From JAPLDB01 sp038206355 (GTDB taxonomy: Bacteria > Bacteroidota > Bacteroidia > AKYH767-A > 2013-40CM-41-45): a stretch of 64,000 bases of DNA. Location: NCBI GenBank assembly GCA_038206355.1, contig JBBRAY010000012.1:17158-81157 (forward strand). Direction: 5' to 3'. Of this stretch, positions 54,334-63,681 are shown piece by piece. Numbering within the stretch: the stretch's first letter is position 1; each line of letters opens with the position of its first letter. The notes below the pieces were generated by a model, which did no database searches, was not told the DNA's origin, and saw only the letters and a program-made list of their open reading frames with translations. The translations under genes and the position numbers were made by a program.

Positions 54334-55362
54334 TTAAAATCCAATGGCAATTTGTGCTGTGATTCCGCTTGATTTTCCGGCGTCATTTTCTGTGTGGCCA
54401 TATTCAAGTTTAATTACTGTCAGGTAATTAATTTCATAACGGATTCCACCGGTGAAGGAAGTCCTGGTATCATGGTGGAAATACAAATCTCCCTCCGGAA
54501 CCTGTGAATAATCAGCACGCACATAGGGAATAAATTTATTAAGCCTTACTCCCGCATACGCATATCCTGCAATGGATTGTTTTGTTCCTGTACTGTCAGT
54601 TTTATCAATGGCTGATGTTGCCTCACTCAAAAATTCAAACCGTTTTCCGAAATAGGAGAGCGAGCCGGTAATGAGTTGTTGTGTAACATCTTTTACAAGA
54701 TTCATCGAAGAATGCGAATCTTTTGCACCTTTAGATATTTTATCAGAATAAAAAGATGCTCCGATTCTCAGATGTTTCATAGGTTTTATAGAAACTGCCA
54801 ATGTCAGAGATTTTGTATTGTCATTGTCTGCAGTTTCACCGGAACCAATTCCATTGCCAACCATAATATCATATCCGAATTTGAGTTTGCCAAGGTCGTG
54901 TCCTTGTAAACTGATCCCTGTTGTATGGATAGGAACAAAATGATCAGCGAATAAATCGGGGCGGTAAATAGTAGGAAAGAAAACCCGTCCATGATGATAC
55001 GTGTCATTCCAATAATTGATAGGCGTATGGTGCTTTCCGATTAATATATTGTGGTTGCCCTTGATATTGTATTTTACCACGATGCGTTCAATACTAATGT
55101 CAAAATAAGTCGGAGAAGATGCAGAATATTTAAAAACACTTTCTCCAAGAAAACTAAAACGGTCGTTGAGCTCAGAGGTGATAAATAAATCCTGCTCGCC
55201 AAGTCCAAAAGAAGTTTTCTTATTCGCATCCTGGTAGGAAGCAAGAACTTCGGCAAAGCCGCGAATCTGAGTGTCCTGTGCACTGCAAGTTGCAACTGAT
55301 AAAGGAAGTGCAATCAGTATCAGGCAGCTGAATTTTCTTTTAATGAATAATTTTATCTTCAT
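54334..55362 (-). CDS. Porin-like outer-membrane beta-barrel protein
   Basis: 342 residues. A signal peptide (MKIKLFIKRKFSCLILIALP then LSVATCSAQ) is followed by alternating hydrophobic/polar strands typical of a beta barrel (IRGFAEVLASYQDANKK, FDISIERIVVKYNIKGNH and YLTVIKLEYGHTEND), ending AQIAIGF with a terminal phenylalanine as in barrel proteins. It resembles OprP-like or DcaP-like porins by general design only. It sits between the cNMP-binding kinase and the PstS-like gene, 18 bases before the latter. Confidence 0.78.
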   Translation of the reverse strand: MKIKLFIKRKFSCLILIALPLSVATCSAQDTQIRGFAEVLASYQDANKKTSFGLGEQDLFITSELNDRFSFLGESVFKYSASSPTYFDISIERIVVKYNIKGNHNILIGKHHTPINYWNDTYHHGRVFFPTIYRPDLFADHFVPIHTTGISLQGHDLGKLKFGYDIMVGNGIGSGETADNDNTKSLTLAVSIKPMKHLRIGASFYSDKISKGAKDSHSSMNLVKDVTQQLITGSLSYFGKRFEFLSEATSAIDKTDSTGTKQSIAGYAYAGVRLNKFIPYVRADYSQVPEGDLYFHHDTRTSFTGGIRYEINYLTVIKLEYGHTENDAGKSSGITAQIAIGF

Positions 55363-55396
55363 AGTAAATTATTGTTTGGCATTTGTCGCTGATGAA

Positions 55397-56707
55397 TTAT
55401 ACTGGCAATGTTATAGTAATTTCTGTAAATTCTCCTTCTTTACTTTCGACAATGATAGTACCTCCGTGCGCTTTTATGATGTCGTTGGTAATGCTTAGGC
55501 CAAGCCCTGTGTTCCCATAACCGGTTGGCTTAGTTGTATAAAATGGTTCAAATACTTTCTGGATATTGGCAGGCAAAATTCCGGTTCCATTGTCTTTTAC
55601 AGAAATGCGAATGGAATTTTTTTCTTTCGATGTCGTAATAATTACTATCGGCGAAAACGCGGAAACCGTACCTGACAACTTCTTTTCACGCACCGCATAA
55701 AAGGCATTGTTCAATACGTTCAGAAATACCTTTGAGAAATCCTGCGCAATAATTTCTATTTCAGGAAGGTCGGCGCCAAGATTTTTAATAAGCTCGCAAT
55801 CGAATGCATTGCCGTTGTCTTTAAAGCTGTAAAATGAAATCTCGCAGCAATCCTGCAGCAGTTTATTGATTTTGACGGATTGCTTTACACGTGATCCGGG
55901 CTGGGAATGCTGAAGCATGCTCTTGACTATCTCACCGGCCCGCTTTCCATGGTGCTCAATTTTGGTGATGTTGTCAGTAAGCATTTCCAGAATTTCATTT
56001 CTATCTTCATCATCTTTTGACTCTGACAGTTCTTTCATCAGGTCTTTTGACAGAAAAGAAAAATTATTTACAAAGTTCAACGGGTTCTGAATTTCATGTG
56101 CAATTCCTGCGGTGAGTTGTCCCAATGATGCGAGTTTTTCCTGCTGAACCAGTTGTTCCTGTGTTCTCTTCAATTCACTCAAAGTATTTATAAGCTCCTC
56201 GTTTTTTGTCTGAAGATCAGCCGTTCGCTCGTTCACAAGTTGCTCGAGTTCAGTCTGCCGTTGCCTCAGGTCAGAGATAATTTTCTGATTCTGTCCCCGC
56301 AATCGCCCGAGCATAGCCCTGATGATGTCGCGCGTTACATCAGGATATTTACTCTGTAACTGAAAAAAATATTTTTGCTCAATCTTACCCGTAACAGTAG
56401 AAACCAATGCGGAAACTGAAAGGGAACGAGGTTCGTCATCAAGCAATGAAAACTCCCCGAAAAAATTCCCGCTCTTCATCGTCGCAACTACATACTCCTT
56501 ATCATGCACCTTTACCTCGCCGGAGAAGAGGATGTACATGCTGTTTCCTTTATCACCTTTTGTGATGATGGTTTCATCCGGGCCAAATGAAGAAATCTGC
56601 ATCTGTTTTGCAATTTCCTCCATCACTGAAGAGGGTACATGCGTAAAAATTTCCACCTGCTTCAGCACGGATAATATATTTTCAACAGGCAATGTTACCT
56701 CGCTCAT
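55397..56707 (-). CDS. Cyclic-nucleotide-binding histidine kinase
   Basis: 436 residues, no membrane helix. Residues about 10-130 are a cNMP-binding (CRP-like) domain with TIITKGDKGNSMYILFSGEV and the phosphate-binding cassette area MKSGNFFGEFSLLDDEPRSL. A coiled coil follows (RQRQTELEQLVNERTADLQT). The His site is LTAGIAHEIQNPLNFVNNFS, and the ATPase domain has KVFLNVLNNAFYAVRE (N box), VKDNGTGILPANIQ (G1) and GYGNTGLGLSITND (G2). It is a soluble sensor that should respond to cAMP or cGMP. It leads the run that also encodes the porin, the PstS-like protein and a second kinase. An HD-type hydrolase gene is divergent from it. Confidence 0.92.
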   Translation of the reverse strand: MSEVTLPVENILSVLKQVEIFTHVPSSVMEEIAKQMQISSFGPDETIITKGDKGNSMYILFSGEVKVHDKEYVVATMKSGNFFGEFSLLDDEPRSLSVSALVSTVTGKIEQKYFFQLQSKYPDVTRDIIRAMLGRLRGQNQKIISDLRQRQTELEQLVNERTADLQTKNEELINTLSELKRTQEQLVQQEKLASLGQLTAGIAHEIQNPLNFVNNFSFLSKDLMKELSESKDDEDRNEILEMLTDNITKIEHHGKRAGEIVKSMLQHSQPGSRVKQSVKINKLLQDCCEISFYSFKDNGNAFDCELIKNLGADLPEIEIIAQDFSKVFLNVLNNAFYAVREKKLSGTVSAFSPIVIITTSKEKNSIRISVKDNGTGILPANIQKVFEPFYTTKPTGYGNTGLGLSITNDIIKAHGGTIIVESKEGEFTEITITLPV

Positions 56708-56826
56708 ATTTGCTGATTATATAAGAAGCGTAAATGTATTGGATAATATTGTATTTTTTATCCGGCAATTTATTTTCTTTACAAGAACTTCCAATGTATT
56801 TTTTTAAGTTTGTAAGCATAAACACT

Positions 56827-57432
56827 ATGGACGGCCGAAGACCAATAATGGACAATCAGCTTTTCGAAATTCTTTTTCAGGATGTGATGAAGATGCTGCG
56901 GGAGAAACTCCCTGAGAATCTTTATTACCATAGTCCGGATCATACCATTGACGTAATTGAATCAGTGGAACGTATAGCGCTGTCAGAGGGGTGTGATCAG
57001 AAAGAGATTGCGATGCTTAAAATTGCAGCCCTCTTTCACGACACCGGATATGTGAGGGATATGCGCGACCATGAAAAGCACGGTTGTGATATTGCAACTG
57101 AAAAGCTGAGCGATCATTTTGTTGATGGGTCAGAGATCAAAATTATTTGCGGCATTATTATGGCCACCAGAATTCCACAATCACCGAGAACGAAACTGGA
57201 GGAAATTATTTGTGATGCCGACCTTGACTATCTGGGCCGTCAGGATTATATTCCAATTGCAGAAAATCTGCACAGGGAATTTCTGGCATTTGAGAAAATT
57301 AAAAATGATGAAGAGTGGATCCGGTTGCAACAAAACTTTCTGAAGTCGCATACCTATTTTACAAATACCTCCTTAAAGTTGAGACAACCCGGCGTAGAAA
57401 ATAATTTGAAAGAAATCAATAGCAGGTTATAA
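56827..57432 (+). CDS. HD-domain phosphohydrolase
   Basis: About 201 residues. The HD motif is in AALFHDTGYVRDMRDHEKHG, preceded by the first metal ligand in LYYHSPDHTIDVI and followed by IICDADLDYLGRQDY with the last aspartate. Two starts fit: ATG 56827 (MDGRRPIMDNQ) and ATG 56848 (MDNQLFEILFQ). Proteins with this sequence pattern are cytosolic metal-dependent phosphohydrolases; substrates may be nucleotides or cyclic nucleotides. Its divergent position beside a cNMP-binding kinase makes a link to cyclic-nucleotide signalling plausible, but this is an inference. Confidence 0.85.
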   Translation: MDGRRPIMDNQLFEILFQDVMKMLREKLPENLYYHSPDHTIDVIESVERIALSEGCDQKEIAMLKIAALFHDTGYVRDMRDHEKHGCDIATEKLSDHFVDGSEIKIICGIIMATRIPQSPRTKLEEIICDADLDYLGRQDYIPIAENLHREFLAFEKIKNDEEWIRLQQNFLKSHTYFTNTSLKLRQPGVENNLKEINSRL

Positions 57433-57448
57433 ACGGATATCAGGATTT

Positions 57449-58588
57449 CTATTTATTCATACTATATCCCTTTGCAATCAGAATATCACGCAGCCAATTG
57501 ATGGTTGTAATGTCAAATGTCTTCATGCTTTTTTGCGCTTCAAGATTTTTTTCTTTTACGAGTTGATCCTTTTCTGCAAGCATCTTCATGATGTCGATGA
57601 CGAGCGTATTGCGCCTGTTTTTATTGAAAATTATTCTTGCCTTCAGATCTCCTTCATTCAGAAATTTTAATGTATCCGCTAAAGTTGTACGATCAACAGT
57701 TTCAAGCAGGAGAGGGTTTTTTGAATACATATCCACCAGATCCCAATCAGAGTTTTTATTGAGGTACAAATTTGAGATGCGGAACTTAATTCTGTAACGA
57801 TAGCCTTCGGTGTTCGCTTTATAAATACTTTCATCACAGAGGCCCTGCATTTTACAGCGTTCTTTTCCTGTGGCACCGTAATAAAGGTATGTCTCATTCA
57901 ACGACCTGTTCAGTGCAAGTAGTTTAGTCATGTCAAACCCCCCAAGGTTTTCATAGTATTCAAATTTAACCTGCATGCTGGTATATTTCCCCCCACCCAT
58001 CCGTGCAATATTTTCCCATCCACCTTGTTCTCCCATGGTTGGACTATTAAGCAGGAAAATACTATTGACGATAATTCCTTTATCAACACAGGCCTGCACC
58101 CCTTTGGTATAAGGCTCACCACCTGTGGTAACAACACCATTGCCTCCGATAAATAGAACTTTGATTGCATCAGAACGTTCATTCCATGAAATATTTTCTG
58201 CACAGGCCTTTAATGCCGGACCAACAAACTGATCCCCTTTTTCTATCTGCGTTCGGATTTTCAACAGCTCATTTGTCAATCCTTCGATGTCATGTGTAAG
58301 GTCGCTGATCACCTTCACATAATAATTGTCCTTTCCGAAACTGGGCCGTGCAAATCCAACAAAACCAATCCTGAAATCTACTTTCGGATTGCAATTCGTG
58401 AACAGGTTTACATAATCCCAGATGTGATTGCGCATCCTGTCTACGATTCCATTCGTACTGCCGCTTAAGTCAAGACAAAATACCACATCTACCGGCGGCC
58501 CGTAACGCTCAGGACCTGAATTGGTCGCAGATGTGGTAATGACCAGCAATAAAACAGTAAAAAAAAGCCGGGTAATAAATCTTTTCAT
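57449..58588 (-). CDS. Secreted von Willebrand factor A-domain protein
   Basis: 379 residues from the ATG at 58588, with a signal peptide (MKRFITRLFFTVLLLVITTSA). The vWA fold starts PPVDVVFCLDLSGSTNGIVD, with the metal site D-x-S-x-S (DLSGS), then a threonine/aspartate pair (about 108-190) and IKVLFIGGNGVVTTGGEPYT. Such domains bind proteins through a divalent metal. The remaining 170 residues are unrecognised, with a helical C-terminus (IMKMLAEKDQLVKEKNLEAQ). It converges with the HD gene; 16 bases lie between the stops. Function unknown; interaction or adhesion is the typical role. Confidence 0.83.
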   Translation of the reverse strand: MKRFITRLFFTVLLLVITTSATNSGPERYGPPVDVVFCLDLSGSTNGIVDRMRNHIWDYVNLFTNCNPKVDFRIGFVGFARPSFGKDNYYVKVISDLTHDIEGLTNELLKIRTQIEKGDQFVGPALKACAENISWNERSDAIKVLFIGGNGVVTTGGEPYTKGVQACVDKGIIVNSIFLLNSPTMGEQGGWENIARMGGGKYTSMQVKFEYYENLGGFDMTKLLALNRSLNETYLYYGATGKERCKMQGLCDESIYKANTEGYRYRIKFRISNLYLNKNSDWDLVDMYSKNPLLLETVDRTTLADTLKFLNEGDLKARIIFNKNRRNTLVIDIMKMLAEKDQLVKEKNLEAQKSMKTFDITTINWLRDILIAKGYSMNK

Positions 58589-58645
58589 TTTAAGAATGTA
58601 CAAATATAAAGATCATCTTCTCCTTTCTATGTACTTTTACGGACA

Positions 58646-58999
58646 ATGGATGCAGAAGATATAAAAATAATTAAAGAAAAATGGAAACAATTGACTCAAA
58701 AGCTGAAAAATCAGTTTGATGAGGAACCTGACCTGCAGGTTATTCTATTTTTGATCGGTGTGCAGGAACTTGGCAAAGGCAGCAGTAAATTCAGTAAAGA
58801 CGATAAACAAAACCTCATGCACATCGCTACCTGCAGGGTATTGAGCCCTTATGGTTATTTTGAATTTGAAACGACCGATGAAGATGGCTGGCATCATTAT
58901 AAAATTCTCAAACCATTGCCTCCTATGTCAGTTGGAGAGCAAGACTTCACACTAAGAAAAGCTGTGATCAAATACTTTGAAGAAAACGGGGTGGTCTGA
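58646..58999 (+). CDS. Conserved small protein of unknown function
   Basis: 117 residues. No signal peptide or helix. Sequences such as DLQVILFLIGVQELGKGSSK and NLMHIATCRVLSPYGYFEFE followed by DEDGWHHYKIL look like a compact alpha/beta domain seen in many Bacteroidota genomes as hypothetical. It is divergent from the vWA protein gene, 57 bases away, and followed by the hairpin at 59012. Confidence 0.7.
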   Translation: MDAEDIKIIKEKWKQLTQKLKNQFDEEPDLQVILFLIGVQELGKGSSKFSKDDKQNLMHIATCRVLSPYGYFEFETTDEDGWHHYKILKPLPPMSVGEQDFTLRKAVIKYFEENGVV

Positions 59000-59011
59000 T
59001 AATAAAGAATA

Positions 59012-59033
59012 ACCCCCCGGAGGCACCGGAGGG
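59012..59033 (-). terminator. Intrinsic terminator of the DUF6799-type gene
   Basis: The arms accccccgg and ccggagggt (one mismatch) form a hairpin. On the minus strand a T-rich tract (ttattctttatta) follows it, so it most likely ends the minus-strand gene at 59075. Confidence 0.6.
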
Positions 59034-59074
59034 TATAATGAGAAAATTATAACAAGGCAATAATTCGTTAGTTG

Positions 59075-59446
59075 TTACCGGTTGGAGGTAACTCCACCCG
59101 TTTTTACAGATGATGAAGGAGCTTTGGCAACATATACAGCACCAATTATATCTACACCTATACAATCACCATTCTCCAATCTGGATTTGCTTCCGTCTTT
59201 CCAGGTGACGATACCATCAAGTGAAACAGTGGCGCCATTTTGAAATGCAATGGGTTCATTGACCTGATTTCCGTCAACATTCATGATGCTTGATTTACCA
59301 TTGTCATTTGTGAAACAGTATTTAGCAAGTTTGACATCCTGCTTCATATTTGTTTCAGGATTTTGTGCAAATGCAAAAGATGCAATAAGGAAATAAATAA
59401 GTGAGGCAATGCAAATTAATACCGGATGGATGGTTTCTTTTTTCAT
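59075..59446 (-). CDS. DUF6799-type secreted protein
   Basis: 123 residues. A signal peptide (about 1-28, IASLIYFLIASFAFAQ) is followed by short repeat-like strands with GKSSIMNVDGNQVNEPIAF, LDGIVTWKDGSKSRLENGDC and IGVD, which is the pattern of the DUF6799 domain (GTVTMKDG...LKDGDCI). These proteins are of unknown function and are usually secreted to the periplasm. A serine/threonine-rich tail ends it. No partner genes are obvious. Confidence 0.72.
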   Translation of the reverse strand: MKKETIHPVLICIASLIYFLIASFAFAQNPETNMKQDVKLAKYCFTNDNGKSSIMNVDGNQVNEPIAFQNGATVSLDGIVTWKDGSKSRLENGDCIGVDIIGAVYVAKAPSSSVKTGGVTSNR

Positions 59447-59668
59447 TTGGTTTTGAGGTTAAGGTTTCACTCCCATCTGAAAAAATCATACCTGTGCCGA
59501 TTTCTCCCAATATTTCTATTTATACCTGTAAAAACGCGATCCGAAATGCGAACAAAATCTGTGGTGTGGAATTTTTACCCAAAGTGACTAATAAAAACCA
59601 CAATTCATTTTTAAGAATTGAAATGATGAAAGCTTACGACGGCACCAATAAAATCAACGTAAGAATTA

Positions 59669-61003
59669 TTATTCTTCTTCCTTGATCTTGCTCCGGAAAT
59701 ATATTTCTATCGGAACACCGCTTAAAGGAAAATGTTCCCGCATCTTGTTTTCAATAAACCGTGTATAGCTTTCGCTGATGTATTGAGGCAGGTTACAGAA
59801 AAAAGCAAACTGCGGAGTGCGCGTAGGCAACTGAGTAACGTATTTGATTTTTATGTGCTTCCCTTTTGTTGATGGAGGAGGAGTGCGTTCAATTATCGGT
59901 AGCAATACTTCATTGAGTTTGGAAGTAGGAATATGTTCTTTCCTGTGTTTGAAAACTTCGACAGCCGTTTCCAGCGTCTTCTGAATCCGTTGTTTGGTCA
60001 ATACACTTGTAAATATAATAGGCACATCGCTGAACGGAGTTATTTTTTCCCGGATGAGGTCAGCCATTTTTTTTGATGAGTCCTGGTCTTTTTCAACAAG
60101 ATCCCATTTGTTTACGATGATGACAACTCCCTTTCTGTTTTTTTCGATGAGATGAAAGATGGCCAGATCCTGAGCATTGATACCTTCTCTGTTACTTGCG
60201 GGATCTGCATCGAGCATAAAAAGACAAACGTCAGCGTCTTCAATTGTGCGAAGTGAACGCAGGACGGAATAAAACTCAAGGTCTTCTTTCACGCGTGCTT
60301 TTCTTCTGATACCTGCCGTATCAATAAGTACAAAGTCAAACCCGAATTTATTATAACGCTTATTGATGGTATCGCGTGTAGTTCCTGCTATTGGTGTAAC
60401 AATACTGCGCTCTTCTCCCACGAGCATATTCAGCAATGACGACTTCCCCACATTTGGTTGTCCGATGATGGCAAATTTTGGCAGCCCTTCATTCGGATCT
60501 GCTGTATCCTCAGGAAATTCTTTAATAAGTGCGTCGAGCAGTTCTCCGGTACCACTTCCGCTTACAGAAGAAATGCAATACGGTTCTCCGAGACCAAATT
60601 TATAAAACTCTGAAGCTGCCGGAATGCGTTGCGGATTATCCACCTTATTCACGACAAGAAAAACTTTCTTCTTTGACTTGCGAAGCATTTTTACCACTGC
60701 ATCATCAAGGTCGGTAATGCCTGATTCAACGTCAACCACAAGCATAATCACGTTTGCCTCTTCAATAGCAACCTCTACCTGCTTGCGTATTTCCCCTTCA
60801 AAAATGTCATCGCTTCCGCGCACATATCCGCCGGTATCAACAACAGAAAAAGTTCGGCCCCCCCAATCGGAAAAGCCATAATGACGATCTCGGGTTACAC
60901 CACTTTGTTCATCTACAATGGCCTGGCGCGATTCGGTGAGGCGGTTGAAGAGGGTGCTTTTGCCGACGTTTGGGCGACCTACGATTGCTACAATATTTGA
61001 CAT
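59669..61003 (-). CDS. der: Ribosome biogenesis GTPase Der (EngA)
   Basis: 444 residues with two tandem GTPase domains. G1 of domain 1 is VGRPNVGKSTLFNRL and its G3 is VVDTGGYV. In domain 2, G1 is IGQPNVGKSSLLNMLVG and G3 is LIDTAGIRRK. The C-terminal KH-like domain is KHIKIKYVTQLPTRTPQFAF and SYTRFIENKMREHFPLSGVP. Der is an essential GTPase for assembly of the large ribosomal subunit. Its stop is at 59669. It appears monocistronic. Confidence 0.97.
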   Translation of the reverse strand: MSNIVAIVGRPNVGKSTLFNRLTESRQAIVDEQSGVTRDRHYGFSDWGGRTFSVVDTGGYVRGSDDIFEGEIRKQVEVAIEEANVIMLVVDVESGITDLDDAVVKMLRKSKKKVFLVVNKVDNPQRIPAASEFYKFGLGEPYCISSVSGSGTGELLDALIKEFPEDTADPNEGLPKFAIIGQPNVGKSSLLNMLVGEERSIVTPIAGTTRDTINKRYNKFGFDFVLIDTAGIRRKARVKEDLEFYSVLRSLRTIEDADVCLFMLDADPASNREGINAQDLAIFHLIEKNRKGVVIIVNKWDLVEKDQDSSKKMADLIREKITPFSDVPIIFTSVLTKQRIQKTLETAVEVFKHRKEHIPTSKLNEVLLPIIERTPPPSTKGKHIKIKYVTQLPTRTPQFAFFCNLPQYISESYTRFIENKMREHFPLSGVPIEIYFRSKIKEEE

Positions 61004-61339
61004 TTATGATGTTGATTGTCAGATTAATACCTGATGACCCCCGTCGAATAACGAATAATAAAACGAATATACGAATTACGAATCGGGGTACCTGGATGTG
61101 TTCGGGTGAGGGGCGAAGATAGGGTAAAAAAATCAGGAGCGGAATTCGTTTGAAGAACGGGTAGTGTCCCGGTTTGAGTTGAAGAGATTCATCTCCTCCC
61201 TGAAGTTTCGCGGGCAGGTCGGAATGACATCAGTAATTTTCAAAAGTGGGAGCTACCGGGCGCCGAACCGGAGCGGATTTCCGGAATCTCCCATAGATTT
61301 TAGATTGAGCATGTCATCCTGATCCGCCAACGGGGGACA
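61004..61339. other. Intergenic region with repeats
   Basis: No gene is supported. It starts with the CGAAT-rich inverted repeat at 61037-61087. At about 61218-61233 (gtcggaatgacatcag) and 61310-61335 (catgtcatcctgatccgcc) it holds pieces resembling dispersed intergenic repeats of Bacteroidota. The region appears to join directly onto a truncated T9SS gene. Confidence 0.55.
61037..61087. repeat. CGAAT-rich element with CCCCG/CGGGG ends
   Basis: This 51-base element starts ccccc-gtcgaataacg and ends ttacgaatcgggg, with repeated acgaat units inside. The ends are inverted repeats. The left end is nearly the reverse complement of the end of the block between nuoB and nuoC (42680-42697). Confidence 0.7.
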
Positions 61340-61933
61340 GGGTTCTCTCAAAGTGAACCACTATATTCATCCGGGCTTGTTACGGTTTATCTCAATAAAG
61401 CAGACTCGGTAAGTGACGGAATCAGCGGCGCGTTTAACTTTGATGCCAATCTTAAAGTAACATACGATATTTACCTGCATACTATTGCCCGCGATATCAC
61501 TGAGTATACTGATGGACAACTTAACGACCTCGAGGATCTCGCTTACCTGTGCCCTGATGTGGAAGGGCCGGCTGTTTACCAGGCGCGCTTCCTCATTAAT
61601 GCAGTAAGCGACTCGCTCATTATTTTCTCTGATACCTGCTATTCAGCAAGTCCGCGAATGGCTCATGCAAATCCTGCTTCAAAAACAAGGTTTACTGTTT
61701 CCCCTAACCCATCTTCAGGATATTACAACTTTATATGTAACGCCTCCGAAAATCCCAATTTGGAGATTATTATTACTGATGTTTTGGGAAAGACCGTGTA
61801 ACAGATATCTTTACCGCCAGGGAGTTCAAATGTGGAAGTTAATTTAGGCGACTTTAATAATGGAATATATTTCTGCCATTTAATAGAGAATGGTTCCATA
61901 CAGCAAACGGAAAAGTTAATGCTGATTAAATAG
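61340..61933 (+). pseudogene. Truncated T9SS-exported protein with premature stop
   Basis: The frame encodes the C-terminal part of a secreted protein: SEPLYSSGLVTVYLNKADSV, then LNDLEDLAYLCPDVEGPAVY, typical of long Bacteroidota T9SS proteins, then the sorting domain starting FTVSPNPSSGYYNFICNASE. A TAA at 61799-61801 cuts the sorting domain after LGKTV; the same frame continues beyond it as QISLPPGSSNVEVNL to the natural TAG at 61931. There is no start codon or signal peptide; the 5' part has been replaced by intergenic repeat DNA. So the gene has lost its beginning and carries a stop codon. Confidence 0.8.
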
Positions 61934-61934
61934 C

Positions 61935-63479
61935 ATGCATAACAGAAAAAATAAAAAAGCACTTCTATCTATTCAGTGCCTTTTTATATTTATATCTATT
62001 GCTTTTTTTTCCTCTGCGCAAAACCAAGAAAATGTTTGGGTGTTTGGTGACAGTGCTGGTCTTGATTTTAATAGTGGGTCTCCTATCGCGATAACAGGAA
62101 CATCACTTGATGCAGACGAACCTTCTGCCTCCATTTGTGATGCATCAGGCCAGTTGCTTTTTTATGTTGGAAGTATTGGTGTATCGTTTATTGCAGAAGT
62201 GTGGACCCCAAATCATGCTTTGATGATGAACGGTGATAGTTTGATGGGATCCTTTACTCATACCAATGGAATTCTTATCCTGCCTTCACCATCAGATTCT
62301 AATTTTTATTTTATATTTACTATTGACTTGGAGATGGTGGGAAAAAATTCTCTATATTATTCTACAGTTGATATGAATGCAGATTCTGGTAGGGGTGCTG
62401 TTATACAAAAGAACATTTTGCTCAGTTCGAATTGTTTAACAGAAAAACTTGCTGCTATCCGACATGGCAATGGAAGAAGCTGGTGGATTCTTGTACACGG
62501 ATATAACCTTGGGCAAGGATTTACAAGTGGTCATTCAAAAACTTTTTACGAATACTCTCTTGATAATAGCGGTGTGAATTTTGCTGATTCATTTCTAATT
62601 GGATCGGATTATATTGATTCTATTCCCGGTGATGGGTTTGGGCTTACAGGTCAAATGATTTTTTCTAAAAATGGAAGTAAATTAGGTGCTGTTGGCTTTG
62701 GCATTATTGACGTTTTTGATTTCGACCGGTGCACCGGTAATATTTATAATTGGATAAATCTTTCACCTAGCATTGCCGGGTGGCCTTACGATAATTATTA
62801 TGGTGCATCCTTTTCACCTGATGAAACAAAATTTTATGTTTCAAGATGGGGTTCAAACATGAATGTATGGGGAGGCGAACTTTTTCAATACGATTTATTA
62901 GCTCCTAATGTGTTATCAACAAAAACTCAGATATTTTCTACTAACGGAAGGCCTTATGTATTTCCCGGACAGCACCAATTAGGACCTGATGACAAAATAT
63001 ATATAGCTACAGAATATTATAACTATCAAACTTTCGAGGAATGGGATTCAACGGATATGAGTTTGAGCGTGATAAACGATCCTGATTCTTTGGGTCTGTC
63101 TTGCAATTATTCCCCTTACAGTGTTACTCTTGGAGGAAGAAAGTGTAAACTTGGTTTACCCAACATGCCCAATTATAACTTAAGCGCACTGCAATGCGAT
63201 TCTGCAAATTCTATAGACAAAAATGAGGTATTAAAAATTGCTGCATTGCCTAACCCATCCTTTGGTTTATTCAAAATTAATTATAGTAGTATTGGCGATG
63301 CAAAATCTAATGTGATAATTTATGATGCTTTTGGAAAAGAAATCAAACAAGTATCTTTACCGGCGGGCAGTACAAGTGTTGATATTAATTTAAGCGACTT
63401 TAATAATGGAATTTATTTCTGCCATTTAATAGAGAATGGTTCCATACAGCAAACGGAAAAGTTAATGCTGATTAAATAA
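61935..63479 (+). CDS. T9SS-exported protein with beta-propeller-like domain
   Basis: 514 residues. A signal peptide (about 1-28, SIQCLFIFISIAFFSSAQ) is followed by NQENVWVFGDSAGLDFNSGS and ASICDASGQLLFYVGSIG, then repeated blade-like units such as MIFSKNGSKLGAVGFGIIDV and ASFSPDETKFYVSRWG. This pattern is common in Bacteroidota secreted proteins with a WD40-like/PKD layout. The type A T9SS sorting domain is at the end (AALPNPSFGLFKINYSSIG to EKLMLIK). It is the only intact member of a local tandem family; its last 64 bases are identical to 61869-61932 of the broken upstream gene. Function unknown. Confidence 0.85.
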   Translation: MHNRKNKKALLSIQCLFIFISIAFFSSAQNQENVWVFGDSAGLDFNSGSPIAITGTSLDADEPSASICDASGQLLFYVGSIGVSFIAEVWTPNHALMMNGDSLMGSFTHTNGILILPSPSDSNFYFIFTIDLEMVGKNSLYYSTVDMNADSGRGAVIQKNILLSSNCLTEKLAAIRHGNGRSWWILVHGYNLGQGFTSGHSKTFYEYSLDNSGVNFADSFLIGSDYIDSIPGDGFGLTGQMIFSKNGSKLGAVGFGIIDVFDFDRCTGNIYNWINLSPSIAGWPYDNYYGASFSPDETKFYVSRWGSNMNVWGGELFQYDLLAPNVLSTKTQIFSTNGRPYVFPGQHQLGPDDKIYIATEYYNYQTFEEWDSTDMSLSVINDPDSLGLSCNYSPYSVTLGGRKCKLGLPNMPNYNLSALQCDSANSIDKNEVLKIAALPNPSFGLFKINYSSIGDAKSNVIIYDAFGKEIKQVSLPAGSTSVDINLSDFNNGIYFCHLIENGSIQQTEKLMLIK

Positions 63480-63480
63480 C

Positions 63481-63681
63481 ATGCATAAGAGAAAAAATAA
63501 AAAGGCACTTGTATTTATACAAGGCCTTATTATTTTTATATCTATTTCTTTTTTTTCCTCTGCACAAAACCAAGCAAATGTTTGGATGTTTGGTGACAGT
63601 GCAGGTCTTGATTTTAATAGTGGATCACCCGTAGCAATAACAGGAACATCAATTGATGCAGACGAACCCCGCTGGCCGTAG
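63481..63681 (+). pseudogene. 5' fragment of a third T9SS paralogue
   Basis: From ATG 63481 the frame repeats the start of the upstream gene: signal peptide (VFIQGLIIFISISFFSSAQ), then NQANVWMFGDSAGLDFNSGS and GTSIDADEP. At 63669 similarity ends abruptly, and unrelated DNA (cgctggccgtagcatgttgc) gives three more codons and a stop. The gene was therefore cut by an insertion or rearrangement. It follows the intact copy by a single base. Confidence 0.85.

Noticed and set aside
59401..59685. A 94-codon plus-strand frame
   Set aside because: It is opposite the start of the DUF6799-type gene and the end of der; the translation has no domain-like features.
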